Below, in pieces: positions 47,155 to 54,851 of a stretch of DNA of 64,000 nucleotides. Positions within the stretch are counted from its first letter, which is position 1. Every line of letters starts with the position of its first letter. Both the position numbers and the translations under genes were made by a program. The notes below the pieces were generated by a model. That model did no database searches. It was not told the DNA's origin and worked only from the letters and a program-made list of their open reading frames with translations. Where the stretch lies: the NCBI GenBank assembly GCA_007833815.1, contig CP033464.1, positions 1,078,501 to 1,142,500 on the forward strand, read 5' to 3'. Source of the DNA: Brevibacillus laterosporus (lineage in GTDB: Bacteria; Bacillota; Bacilli; Brevibacillales; Brevibacillaceae).

Positions 47155-47979
47155 TTAAAGCTCTGGATACTTAAACTCTATACCAAAATCCGCTACTTGA
47201 GTAGTTGTTGCAGGTTGAAGGGAAAGCCCCACGGGTCTATAAGAAACGGATACGGAACCACCTATAATTTTATGCCCATATTGGAATTTAATATTAATCG
47301 TTCCTCTTTCATTTTTATCAGCGTAAACATATTGAGAAATGTATCCAGAGTGTAGTTGTCTATTTCCCATTTGTAGGTCATATTCTGCTGCCACACCAAT
47401 ACCTGGGTCCCAATCAGATGCTTTTGAAGAATCTTCGCATTCCCATTTCTTTTTAAAAGCTGGTTTAGTACAGTAGCGATTTTCATGATCATCTGGTTTA
47501 CCTTTTGAAGTCATAGGCAAAAAGAATTTGGATGTTACAGGGTATCCGATTGACATTTTATCAGTTAACGTCCACATCGGGGGTTCTGACCACTCGAAAT
47601 AACCGTATAAATAGTATTTTCGATAACCACTTCTATCACTTTTGACTTCAAAAGCTTTTGCCTTTAACTCTATTTCGCTAAAATCATCTTCTTCATCCTT
47701 CTTTTTGGCCAATGATTTATTCATCTCAGATTGACCTTCATCAAATTTATGAATAACCGTTTTCGAACCAATTTTTTTAGCCCCTTGATCAATCAATGCT
47801 TGCAAGATGTGAGGAGGCATATCTTCCAGTTCTTCTTCATCTAAGCCAATGTCTGAAATAAGGGTTTCTCGTTCACTTTCTTTCAATTCTTTTTCAGGGT
47901 GAGTTGTTTCAGCGTAAGCGCTAAAACATAAACTCAAAGATAGAAACACAGTAAGAGCAGAAATCAGGATTCTTTTCAT
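47155..47979 (-). CDS. Secreted protein of unknown function
   Basis: 274 residues with a clear signal peptide (ILISALTVFLSLSLCFSAYA). The mature N-terminal region is acidic and helical (LISDIGLDEEELEDMPPHIL then QALIDQGAKKI); the C-terminal part is beta-rich with two Cys (RYCTKPAFKKKWEC). ATG behind AAAAGGAGAAATAAT. The small membrane protein gene follows 75 bases downstream on the same strand, so the pair may be co-transcribed. Possible secreted effector, but no function can be assigned. Confidence 0.6.
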   Translation of the reverse strand: MKRILISALTVFLSLSLCFSAYAETTHPEKELKESERETLISDIGLDEEELEDMPPHILQALIDQGAKKIGSKTVIHKFDEGQSEMNKSLAKKKDEEDDFSEIELKAKAFEVKSDRSGYRKYYLYGYFEWSEPPMWTLTDKMSIGYPVTSKFFLPMTSKGKPDDHENRYCTKPAFKKKWECEDSSKASDWDPGIGVAAEYDLQMGNRQLHSGYISQYVYADKNERGTINIKFQYGHKIIGGSVSVSYRPVGLSLQPATTTQVADFGIEFKYPEL

Positions 47980-48033
47980 ATTATTTCTCCTTTTCTTATA
48001 TTAAGAATAGAATACTTATAATTGAAAATTATG

Positions 48034-48144
48034 TCAAATATTGAAATAATAGTTTATTGCATCTATTTTTGCTGGTCGATCTTTGAATACCATTTCTAAC
48101 CATTGCATAATCTCCTCTTTATCTAATAAAATGGGAACGCACAT
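48034..48144 (-). pseudogene. Possible remnant of an SRAP (YoqW/YedK-type) gene
   Basis: A 36-codon leftward ORF reading VPILLDKEEIMQWLEMVF then KDRPAKIDA. The VPILL-DKEE-WL pattern resembles the RMPVIL-x-EE-WL segment of SRAP DNA-repair peptidases. It ends just upstream of the YolD-like gene. Weak evidence; could be chance. Confidence 0.3.
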
Positions 48145-48166
48145 TCGTATATAAGGAGATGTTTTT

Positions 48167-48505
48167 ATGGCTAGCAAAATTCTTGATCCGCTTGTAACAA
48201 AATTCATCTTGCCAGAACACGCCGAGATGATACGTCAGCATCACGAGGATAAGAAACTGATCGAGAAACCCATCATTGAAGAGGATGAGCTAGCCGAGTT
48301 TTGCTACAGGATATCTGACTCACGTCAGTACGATTACGCCTTGACTATTAGCTGGTGGAAAGAGACAAAAGAGGGTAGAGGAGTAATTGAATCAGCGTGG
48401 GGATGGGTAGAGAAGTTTGATTCAACGTTTAAACAGATCAAGTTAAGGAATGATGAGGATTTTTGGTGGATACCTGTTGAGGATGTAGTGAAGGTAGATA
48501 TGTAA
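48167..48505 (+). CDS. YolD-like family protein
   Basis: 112 residues from ATG 48167 (AAGGAGATGTTTTT). The pattern KFILPEHAEMIRQHHEDKKL, then DELAEFCYRISDSRQYDYAL and WWKETKEGRGVIESAWGWVE belongs to the YolD family, often found with Y-family polymerases (UvrX) on phages and mobile elements. No polymerase gene is present here. Closed by its own terminator. Confidence 0.8.
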   Translation: MASKILDPLVTKFILPEHAEMIRQHHEDKKLIEKPIIEEDELAEFCYRISDSRQYDYALTISWWKETKEGRGVIESAWGWVEKFDSTFKQIKLRNDEDFWWIPVEDVVKVDM

Positions 48506-48517
48506 TTTATAATCAGG

Positions 48518-48552
48518 AAAGTCGTCTCCTTAAATTTAGGAAACGACTTTTT
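48518..48552 (+). terminator. Terminator after YolD-like gene
   Basis: AAAGTCGT (48518-48525) and ACGACTTT (48543-48550), with inner CTCCT/AGGA pairing, then TTC-TTTT. Confidence 0.75.
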
Positions 48553-48601
48553 CTTTTGCAAACATTGCAAACCATTTTGCAAACCAACTTCAAGTTACGT
48601 A

Positions 48602-48686
48602 AAGGTACGTAAAGTACATAACGGTATCTAAAATATGTAAAAAGTGGCTTTTGATCTGACACCAAGGTACGTAAAGTACATAACGG
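48602..48686 (+). repeat. Two 23-bp exact direct repeats
   Basis: Identical 23-mers beginning AAGGTACGTAAAG and ending TACATAACGG at 48602-48624 and 48664-48686. Each contains GTAC-GTAAA-GTAC dyad symmetry. A partial GTTACGTAAAG precedes the first. Three TTGCAAAC copies lie just before (48555-48586). Nothing codes between 48506 and 48700. Confidence 0.75.
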
Positions 48687-48700
48687 GATGAAACAAAAAG

Positions 48701-48901
48701 ATGTTTTTTATTTTTCTAGCTTGTGTAATGGTACTTGGTATCGGAGTATCGTCTTATGGTAACGAATTAAGTCCATCTGCCACGAATGCTTCTAAACGAA
48801 TTGACGATTCTGTTTCTTCACTGAATTACGATACTGGTAATCAAGTAATTAGGTTTCAAATGCAAAATGGAACCTCATACTCTTCTGCACCACGTAATTA
48901 A
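48701..48901 (+). CDS. Small single-pass membrane protein (66 aa)
   Basis: ATG at 48701, poor ribosome binding site. Hydrophobic N terminus (MFFIFLACVMVLGIGVSSYG) and a Ser/Asn-rich exported part. Unknown; first of six consecutive small genes with the same layout of an N-terminal anchor and short extracellular domain. Confidence 0.45.
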   Translation: MFFIFLACVMVLGIGVSSYGNELSPSATNASKRIDDSVSSLNYDTGNQVIRFQMQNGTSYSSAPRN

Positions 48902-48902
48902 A

Positions 48903-49046
48903 ATGAATCACTTTATTTCGGCTTTACTTATTGTTTCAGCGGCAGGTATGATTTCTACTGCAATTTGGGTCATGCATCCTTTTGAAAAAATATCAGAAGG
49001 ACATCACCAAAGAATTAAGCAAGCTACAGTTCTTACGTTTTATTAA
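48903..49046 (+). CDS. Small single-pass membrane protein (47 aa)
   Basis: ATG one base after the previous stop. N-terminal hydrophobic segment (FISALLIVSAAGMISTAIWV) followed by a short basic tail. Unknown. Tight packing supports the cluster as one operon. Confidence 0.45.
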   Translation: MNHFISALLIVSAAGMISTAIWVMHPFEKISEGHHQRIKQATVLTFY

Positions 49047-49063
49047 ATGGGTGGGTAAATAAG

Positions 49064-49474
49064 GTGATAAAACTAAAATTATTTCTTTTTTGCCTGTTGG
49101 CAATTTTCCTTTTATTTTCAATGACAGCTTCCTTGGAGCTGTTTAGTATTGAACACGCCTTGGCTAGAAGTATTTTTAGCGATGTCATGGATGATATGCG
49201 GGATATTGGATATTTGGATAGAGATGTAGAAAGATATTACAGTGAAAAGATGAATCAACTTGGATGGGAAGCGGTGGACGGTGATTATTTTCAAGGAAGT
49301 TTTCCAAGACAGATGAATCAGCGTGTATTAAAAGAGAAGCAGCAATTTATAGAACTACATTTGCAAATAAGGCCGTCCCGCGTAGCTAGATTGCTGAATA
49401 AGTATACAAGAGATGATTATTCTTTTGCTTTTTATAGTAGACAACCCTCCGAATATTTTGATGTTAGGTGGTAA
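49064..49474 (+). CDS. Membrane-anchored extracellular protein (136 aa)
   Basis: GTG start at 49064. N-terminal hydrophobic helix (LFLFCLLAIFLLFSMTASLE) and an extracellular part rich in charged residues (DVMDDMRDIGYLDRDVERYY). Layout resembles minor pilins of Tad/Flp type, but no cleavage motif is evident. Stop overlaps the next start (TAATG). Confidence 0.5.
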   Translation: MIKLKLFLFCLLAIFLLFSMTASLELFSIEHALARSIFSDVMDDMRDIGYLDRDVERYYSEKMNQLGWEAVDGDYFQGSFPRQMNQRVLKEKQQFIELHLQIRPSRVARLLNKYTRDDYSFAFYSRQPSEYFDVRW

Positions 49475-49629
49475 TGATGAGTAAACTTATTTCTATTTTG
49501 ATCTTACTAGTTATCACATTACCGATGACGGTAAACGTATTATTTACGGGAACGGACAATGTATTGGGAACTAGCATTAGATTTTTTTCACGTCTTATAG
49601 AGATTGTCACTCATTTTGGGGTGAGATAA
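49474..49629 (+). CDS. Small membrane protein (51 aa)
   Basis: Two in-frame ATG codons at 49474 and 49477, overlapping the previous stop. N-terminal hydrophobic segment (LISILILLVITLPMTVNVLF) then an amphipathic segment. Unknown. Confidence 0.45.
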   Translation: MMSKLISILILLVITLPMTVNVLFTGTDNVLGTSIRFFSRLIEIVTHFGVR

Positions 49630-50046
49630 ATGGGGCAACTAATAACTACCATATTATCGGTCATTCTCTTAGCATTTGTTCAAATTGGTGTTGTACAGGT
49701 GCATACTGTAATGCAGCTAAAAAATGAATTACTTGATTTAAGCTTTGCCACAACAAAATTTGTAAGCAACCGTGGAGGTAGAAGTGACACGGATGTTACT
49801 CAGGCTGTAAAGCGGTTTATAAAGGAAGAAGTAAATCACAAACCCTATAAGTTGAAAGATACAGATATTAGGTTTTTAATTAAGAGAAGTCATGCTCAGG
49901 ATCGGGTTTTATGGAGTCATGCTGATGAATTTACTTTACAAATGGAATTGCCTGCTCCTGTTCTATCAAAGCTATTTCCTTTTTATCAGCATAGCATTTA
50001 TTCACAACGACAAGGAACAATTAACGTAATGGATTATGATCTATAG
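49630..50046 (+). CDS. Membrane-anchored, pilin-like protein (138 aa)
   Basis: ATG directly after the previous stop with GGGGTGAGATAA upstream. Hydrophobic N-terminal helix (LITTILSVILLAFVQIGVVQ) and an extracellular domain (AVKRFIKEEVNHKPYKLKDT). Architecture like TadE-type or DUF4320-type minor pilins; this is resemblance only. Confidence 0.5.
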   Translation: MGQLITTILSVILLAFVQIGVVQVHTVMQLKNELLDLSFATTKFVSNRGGRSDTDVTQAVKRFIKEEVNHKPYKLKDTDIRFLIKRSHAQDRVLWSHADEFTLQMELPAPVLSKLFPFYQHSIYSQRQGTINVMDYDL

Positions 50047-50075
50047 GGGGGAAGCATACGGGAATTAAATTACTA

Positions 50076-50654
50076 ATGATGTCAACGCTACTCCTCTTTC
50101 TGTTTTTTGGTCTAGTTGTAGTCGATACAGATATCATCATGCAAAAAAAGCAAGAGATGAAGTCATTGCTTGAATTAGGTAATCATAATGCTTCCTTTGC
50201 TGTTCATAAGGAACTAAAAACAGAAGGAATTATTGATTTAATTGAAACAGAAGCCTTTATTCGGTTTGGAGAAAGTATGAAAGAGAATGGAGATTATGTT
50301 GTAAGACCAGTAGAGTTACAACCAGGGAAATCTTCTGTTACTTCACAATCTTTGGCTATGTATACACTCTATATTGACTTTGAACAGTGGCATAGAAATC
50401 ATAAACTAGAGTTGCAATATCGCGATAAAAAGCTGTTTGTTAAAAGCATAGTAGCATCACGGGAGAGAGAAGTAACCGGTGGAAAATTACTAGTAACCGT
50501 TTTTGATCAAGCAGGTAAGCCGAATACTCTAGCTCCAAAGAAAATGGTCGGACCATCAAGAATTGTTGTCGTTTATGCTTCTGAACCTTCCATTCTTCCT
50601 TTTCAACCACCGCATGAGTTCCCTGTCATCAGTGTGGAAGAATTAAAATGGTGA
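50076..50654 (+). CDS. Membrane-anchored extracellular protein (192 aa)
   Basis: ATG 50076; a better ribosome binding site (GGGGGGAAG at 50046) lies further up, so translation may begin at a non-ATG codon near 50064. N-terminal hydrophobic segment (LLLFLFFGLVVVDTDIIMQK) and a larger extracellular domain. Last gene of the small membrane-protein cluster. Unknown. Confidence 0.5.
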   Translation: MMSTLLLFLFFGLVVVDTDIIMQKKQEMKSLLELGNHNASFAVHKELKTEGIIDLIETEAFIRFGESMKENGDYVVRPVELQPGKSSVTSQSLAMYTLYIDFEQWHRNHKLELQYRDKKLFVKSIVASREREVTGGKLLVTVFDQAGKPNTLAPKKMVGPSRIVVVYASEPSILPFQPPHEFPVISVEELKW

Positions 50655-50729
50655 GTGTAAGGTGGTTTAAACATCAAGGGATTAAAGATTAACAAAAAAT
50701 GTAGGATAGATTGATAGCTAGTTAATCTA

Positions 50730-51339
50730 GTGGAAACAGATGTACAACAATTGCCGAAAACGAACAAAGAAGTCGGGATTGACGTTGGACTTAAAGATTT
50801 CGCAATTCTATCCAATGGAGAAGTATTTAAAAATCCAAAATTCCTGCGGAATATGGAACAAAAACTAATTCGTGAACAACGCATCCTTTCCAGACGTGTG
50901 AAAGGTTCCTCAAATTGGAATAAGCAACGGATTAAGGTTTCTCGAATCCATGAACGGATTGCAAATGCACGAACAGACTATTTGCAAAAGATTTCAACGC
51001 ATATTGTCAAAAACCACGACATCATTGCGATTGAAGATTTGCAGGTATCAAACATTGATGAAGAATCACAAGTTAGCCAAAGCCATTAGCGAAGTGTCTT
51101 GGTATCAGTTCAGAACCATGCTTGAATACAAAGCATCCTGGTATGGTCGCACTGTCGTTGCAGTAGGAAAAACATTTGCTTCCTCTCAGATTTGTTCGTG
51201 CTGTGGATACCAAAACAAAGAGGTTAAAAACCTGAATTTGCGTAAATGGACGTGCCCAAGTTGCCACAGCGAATGGGACAGAGACGTAAACGCAAGTTTG
51301 AACATTCTTGCCGAAGGCAAAAGACTATTGACTGCATAA
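50730..51339 (+). pseudogene. Decayed IS605-family tnpB (truncated, frameshifted)
   Basis: The RuvC-type nuclease region is recognisable: EVGIDVGLKDFAILSNG (first Asp), [11 protein letters not shown] (Glu), [11 protein letters not shown] with [11 protein letters not shown] (zinc ribbon) and [11 protein letters not shown] (last Asp). Roughly the first 170 residues of a normal TnpB are absent and one extra T near 51054 shifts the frame between SNID and MKNHKLAKA. No tnpA is present. The element cannot transpose or cleave on its own. Confidence 0.85.
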
Positions 51340-51438
51340 TCGCATTAACCACAGGAACTGTGGGGATCGCCTAATCAATTAGAAACCGTTAGGTTTCCGT
51401 ACTTAGGAATCTCATGGCTTCAGCCGTGAGAGGTTCAA
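51340..51438 (+). mobile_element. IS605-type right end with possible omega-RNA 3' part
   Basis: Beyond the tnpB stop, the sequence ends in the hairpin CTCATGGCTTCAGCCGTGAG (51411-51430) followed by AGGTTCAA, the layout of an IS200/IS605 right end. In this family the tnpB 3' end plus right end encodes the omega RNA scaffold, so an RNA may still be made from about 51200-51438. Confidence 0.6.
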
Positions 51439-52100
51439 GTGACACCTCTTTTTACAGATTTACCCTCGTAAAGAATAAATCTATATTTAAATAAACCCAG
51501 AAAAGGCTCAAAAGCCAATCCTCATCCCCAAAAAACTTAACTAGCCTCTCAAAAATGCTGGATAAGGATATAGACGAGGCAACTATAACTTTCTTACACT
51601 TTTTTGTTCCTTTACAAAAATTATTTTCCACTATTTTTACACTTATTTTTTATCCATATTTTACATATAAGAAGAAATGCAACTTTTTAGGTGTATATAG
51701 AGTCAATACTAGTAGCGGGTTATTTCAAAATGTTTTTAACTACAGGGCTAATACAAGGTAAAACTGGTGTATACTGATAAGAAGAGGATCAGTTCGTAGG
51801 TAAAAATGCACTGGTACTTTGCGCCCGTGCTAATGATTCGCTAAAAACATTTTCGGTAAATAGTATTGTGACTGTTATCTGTTACGTACAGTAATATTAG
51901 AATTAGTACGTAATATGTATCAAGCAATGGTATAGCATAATTAAGGGAATAATAACTATATGTAAAAAGTTCTAGTTCTTTTAAAAATTATGTTCACCTT
52001 TTGCCTGATATTCTGTTAACATAAGGGTTATAGAATATGTATTAATGTGTCAACAGGAGATAACTGAATATTTCTATTTCCGATGAAGTGAGGGTTGCAC
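51439..52100. other. 660-base AT-rich gap with inverted repeat before sigma gene
   Basis: No convincing gene. It holds an exact inverted repeat, TTACGTAC (51882-51889) and GTACGTAA (51906-51913), 16 bases apart, and several promoter-like AT-rich segments (for example TATACT near 51772). The TACGTA core also occurs in the 23-bp repeats at 48602-48686. The ribosome binding site of the sigma gene (GTGAGGG) closes the gap. Confidence 0.5.
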
Positions 52101-53039
52101 ATGACCATGAGTCACACCTCTTTCCAAGATTGTGCACGGCGTTGGCGTGAAGTCGAGAACGAATTGTCGATTGTTGTTCCTAAATCTTTACGGTCAGATA
52201 CTTCCGCGTTATTGTTTTTGGAGGGCGTAGCAGCAACATCTATGTTGGATAAAGATGAAGAAATGCAATATTTGATTCGGTATCAGCGTGATGGTGATTT
52301 AGAAGCTCGCGAGGTTTTAGTACGTGCTTATCTTCGTTATGTCGTAAACACTGCACTTCGTCATTTAAAAAAGGGAATGCCGTTCCTTGATCTCATTCAG
52401 GAAGGAACAATTGGGTTATTTACTGCAATAGAAAAATTTGATATTACTAGAGGCGTCCGTTTATATCATTATTCGCATTGGTGGATTTCACAAGCCATCA
52501 CACGTGCTATCAGTGACAAAGGTCGTCTCATTCGTATACCGGTACACATGCATGAGCAAATTCGTCTCTATCAAAAAAAAGTGATGCAATTAGCCCATTT
52601 GCTAAATCGCAATCCAGAACGCCATGAGATTGCAAGCTATTTAAAAATTCCTTTAGAGAAAATGGATACCATCGAGTATGCTCTCCGCATAAAAATGGAA
52701 TCAATCGATGAGCAACCAGTCGTACTCCACATGGAAGATGACGAAGAATTGCTAAGCTACGCCGAAATTGTTGATGACAAAGAGAACTCTTTAGAGGACT
52801 GGATTGAACGAGTCGATCTAAGGGACCAGGTCTTTGATGCTTTATCTGTATTAAGTCCACGTTCGCAAGAAATCATAGCGATGCGTTTCGGGCTGTACGA
52901 TGATCAGGTTTATACATTGGAGGAAGTAGGAAAGATGTTTGGTCTTACTCGCGAGCGTATACGTCAAATTGAAGCGACCACGATTGAACGATTGCGTAAA
53001 CAGAAGTGCTCGCGCAACTTGATGGAATACCTCTCCTAA
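52101..53039 (+). CDS. Sigma-70 family RNA polymerase sigma factor
   Basis: 312 residues from ATG 52101. Region 2: RYLRYVVNTALRHLKKGMPF, DLIQEGTIGLFTAIEKFDIT then GVRLYHYSHWWISQAITRAI. Region 3: GRLIRIPVHMHEQIRLYQKK. Region 4: LSPRSQEIIAMRFGLYD and YTLEEVGKMFGLTRERIRQI. It lacks region 1.1, so it is a group 2/3-like alternative factor close to SigA in layout. The target regulon is unknown. It lies outside the conserved host operon, next to transposon remains. Confidence 0.88.
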   Translation: MTMSHTSFQDCARRWREVENELSIVVPKSLRSDTSALLFLEGVAATSMLDKDEEMQYLIRYQRDGDLEAREVLVRAYLRYVVNTALRHLKKGMPFLDLIQEGTIGLFTAIEKFDITRGVRLYHYSHWWISQAITRAISDKGRLIRIPVHMHEQIRLYQKKVMQLAHLLNRNPERHEIASYLKIPLEKMDTIEYALRIKMESIDEQPVVLHMEDDEELLSYAEIVDDKENSLEDWIERVDLRDQVFDALSVLSPRSQEIIAMRFGLYDDQVYTLEEVGKMFGLTRERIRQIEATTIERLRKQKCSRNLMEYLS

Positions 53040-53089
53040 AGTATGTAAAAAGAAGATAAGTCATTCATTGTCCCCATAATTGGAGGTCA

Positions 53090-53130
53090 AAGGAGCTACA
53101 TGCTAAGAAGCATGATCATGCTCCTTTTTA
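53090..53130 (+). terminator. Terminator after sigma factor gene
   Basis: AAGGAGC ... GCTCCTT with an inner ATGCT/AGCAT hairpin, then TTTTT. Confidence 0.8.
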
Positions 53131-53375
53131 TTGTCTATTTGTCTTAAGCTTATATAATTTGCTTATATCTTAAATTAAAAGAAAATTCAAATTATTTTAC
53201 TTTGTCACCTTTAACGGTTTGTCTGTTGAAAGGAAGGCCTTATACTATTCATGTAAGTAGTGCCCCATTTTTTTAGTGGAAAGCGGGGAAACTACACTTT
53301 AAAATGAACCTCCACTTCTGAAAACTTATTTTTGTCAAGTAGCTATGGTAAAATAACTATAAGGGAGTGATAAAG
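53131..53375 (+). promoter_or_regulatory. Promoter region of HxlR gene
   Basis: The 335 bases between the sigma and HxlR genes contain no other gene. A promoter-like pair TTGTCT and TATACT with 16-base spacing is near 53219-53246, and a second TTGTCA lies near 53333, just ahead of the ribosome binding site AAGGGAGTGATAAAG. Confidence 0.4.
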
Positions 53376-53693
53376 ATGAGTGATCACCAATTGTGTCCAA
53401 AGCTGGAGACCGCTTTTGAATTGTTGGGGAAACGCTGGACGGGATTAATTATTTGTGTGTTGATGACCGGGCCTAAGCGCTTTAAAGATATATCTGAAGT
53501 CATACCTGGTATGAGTGATCGGATGTTGGCGGAAAGATTTAAGGAGTTAGAACTAGCTGGCGTTTTGACACGGAATGTTTATCCAGAAACCCCTGTACGT
53601 ATTGAATACGAGTTAACAGACAAAGGCAGAGGTTTAAAAACCGTTATGGATGCTGTGCAAACTTGGGCCGAATCATGGGTACATTCTAAATAG
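53376..53693 (+). CDS. HxlR-family transcriptional regulator
   Basis: 105 residues from ATG 53376. The Cys near the start (HQLCPKLETAFELLGKRWTG) and the winged-helix part (GPKRFKDISEVIPGMSDRML, then LAGVLTRNVYPETPVRIEYE and LTDKGRGL) are the HxlR/MarR-like signature. The N-terminal Cys often senses thiol or carbonyl stress. Single-gene unit with its own terminator; target unknown. Confidence 0.9.
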   Translation: MSDHQLCPKLETAFELLGKRWTGLIICVLMTGPKRFKDISEVIPGMSDRMLAERFKELELAGVLTRNVYPETPVRIEYELTDKGRGLKTVMDAVQTWAESWVHSK

Positions 53694-53706
53694 GACTGAC
53701 TGGAGG

Positions 53707-53732
53707 ACTCCTGCCTCATACGCGGGAGTTTT
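53707..53732 (+). terminator. Terminator after HxlR gene
   Basis: ACTCCTGC - CTCATAC - GCGGGAGT followed by TTTG. Confidence 0.75.
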
Positions 53733-53852
53733 GTTGTGTATGAATGGTTAATTTAATGACTAGAGATTCCGTAAGACAAAGGGAATGGGCACTGAGCACA
53801 CTAGGCAAAAATGAAACAGAAAGAAAAAGAAAGACATACAAGGAGGACGCGT

Positions 53853-54731
53853 ATGAGCGACTATTTGGTAAGAGCAACAGGTTTTAATGGTAACGTTCGG
53901 GCATTTGCTGCGCGCACAACGGGAATTGTAGAGGACATTAGAAACCGTCATGAGATGTTGAATACTGCTAGCGCAGCTTTAGGGCGCACGCTTACAGTAA
54001 CTGCTATGATGGGAGCCATGCTTAAAGGGGAAGAACGCATTTCAGTCAAGATTAATGGCGGAGGTCCGATTGGTAGTATTTTAGCGGAGGCTAATGCTCA
54101 TGGTGAAGTACGTGCGTATGTAACAAATCCGCAAGTTCATTTCGAGTTAAATGAACTTGGTAAACTTGATGTTCGCCGTGCGGTAGGTACAGATGGATTT
54201 TTACATGTAACGAAAGACTTAGGTCTTCGTGAACCGTACCAAGGTAGTGTACCGATTGTATCTGGTGAAATTGGTGAAGATTTTAGTTATTATTTTGTAG
54301 TATCAGAACAAACTCCTTCAGCTGTTGCTGTAGGCGTATTGGTCAATCCTGAGGATCATTCCATTTTTGGCTCAGGTGGATTTATTCTGCAATTACTCCC
54401 AGGTACGCCTGAAGAAGATATTGCGAAAATTGAAGAGAAAATTAGTCAATTGCCGCAGGTATCACGATTAATTGCAGAAGGAATTACACCAGAGGAATTG
54501 ATTGCTAGGGTCTTGGATAACCCTACTATTCATAGCAAGCTCGATCTTACCTTTAATTGCGGATGTTCGGCTGAAAAAGTGAGCAGTACATTAGCGAGCT
54601 TAGGTAAAGCTGAATTAAGGAGCATGCAAAAGGAAGAAGGCGGGGCAGAGGTCCACTGCCATTTCTGTAATGAACTTTACCAGTTTGATCAGAACGATTT
54701 GCAGGAAATCATTAATGATTTGGATAAATAA
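53853..54731 (+). CDS. hslO: Redox-regulated chaperone Hsp33
   Basis: 292 residues from ATG 53853 (AAGGAGGACGCGT). YLVRATGFNGNVRAFAARTT, then SVKINGGGPIGSILAEANAH and the C-terminal zinc site CGCS ... CHFC are diagnostic of Hsp33. Under oxidation the zinc is lost and the chaperone is activated in the cytoplasm. It opens the conserved Bacillales block that continues with the PrsA-like gene and cysK. Confidence 0.95.
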   Translation: MSDYLVRATGFNGNVRAFAARTTGIVEDIRNRHEMLNTASAALGRTLTVTAMMGAMLKGEERISVKINGGGPIGSILAEANAHGEVRAYVTNPQVHFELNELGKLDVRRAVGTDGFLHVTKDLGLREPYQGSVPIVSGEIGEDFSYYFVVSEQTPSAVAVGVLVNPEDHSIFGSGGFILQLLPGTPEEDIAKIEEKISQLPQVSRLIAEGITPEELIARVLDNPTIHSKLDLTFNCGCSAEKVSSTLASLGKAELRSMQKEEGGAEVHCHFCNELYQFDQNDLQEIINDLDK

Positions 54732-54743
54732 AGAATAAGAGAC

Positions 54744-54808
54744 AAAACGGTGGAGACTGGAGCATGAGATATGTGCGATTGCTAACGACACGTCATCTAC
54801 CGTTTTTT
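54744..54808 (+). terminator. Probable terminator after hslO
   Basis: AAAACGGT (54744-54751) and ACCGTTTT (54799-54806) enclose 47 bases; T run follows. The loop is long, so confidence is moderate. Confidence 0.5.
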
Positions 54809-54851
54809 TCTTGCCCTATTTATATAGAATTTAATGAATGGAGAGAAATGG

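Noticed and set aside
51555-51761. 68-residue ORF in the gap before the sigma factor gene
   Set aside because: Low-complexity Phe/Tyr-rich reading of AT-rich DNA without a ribosome binding site.
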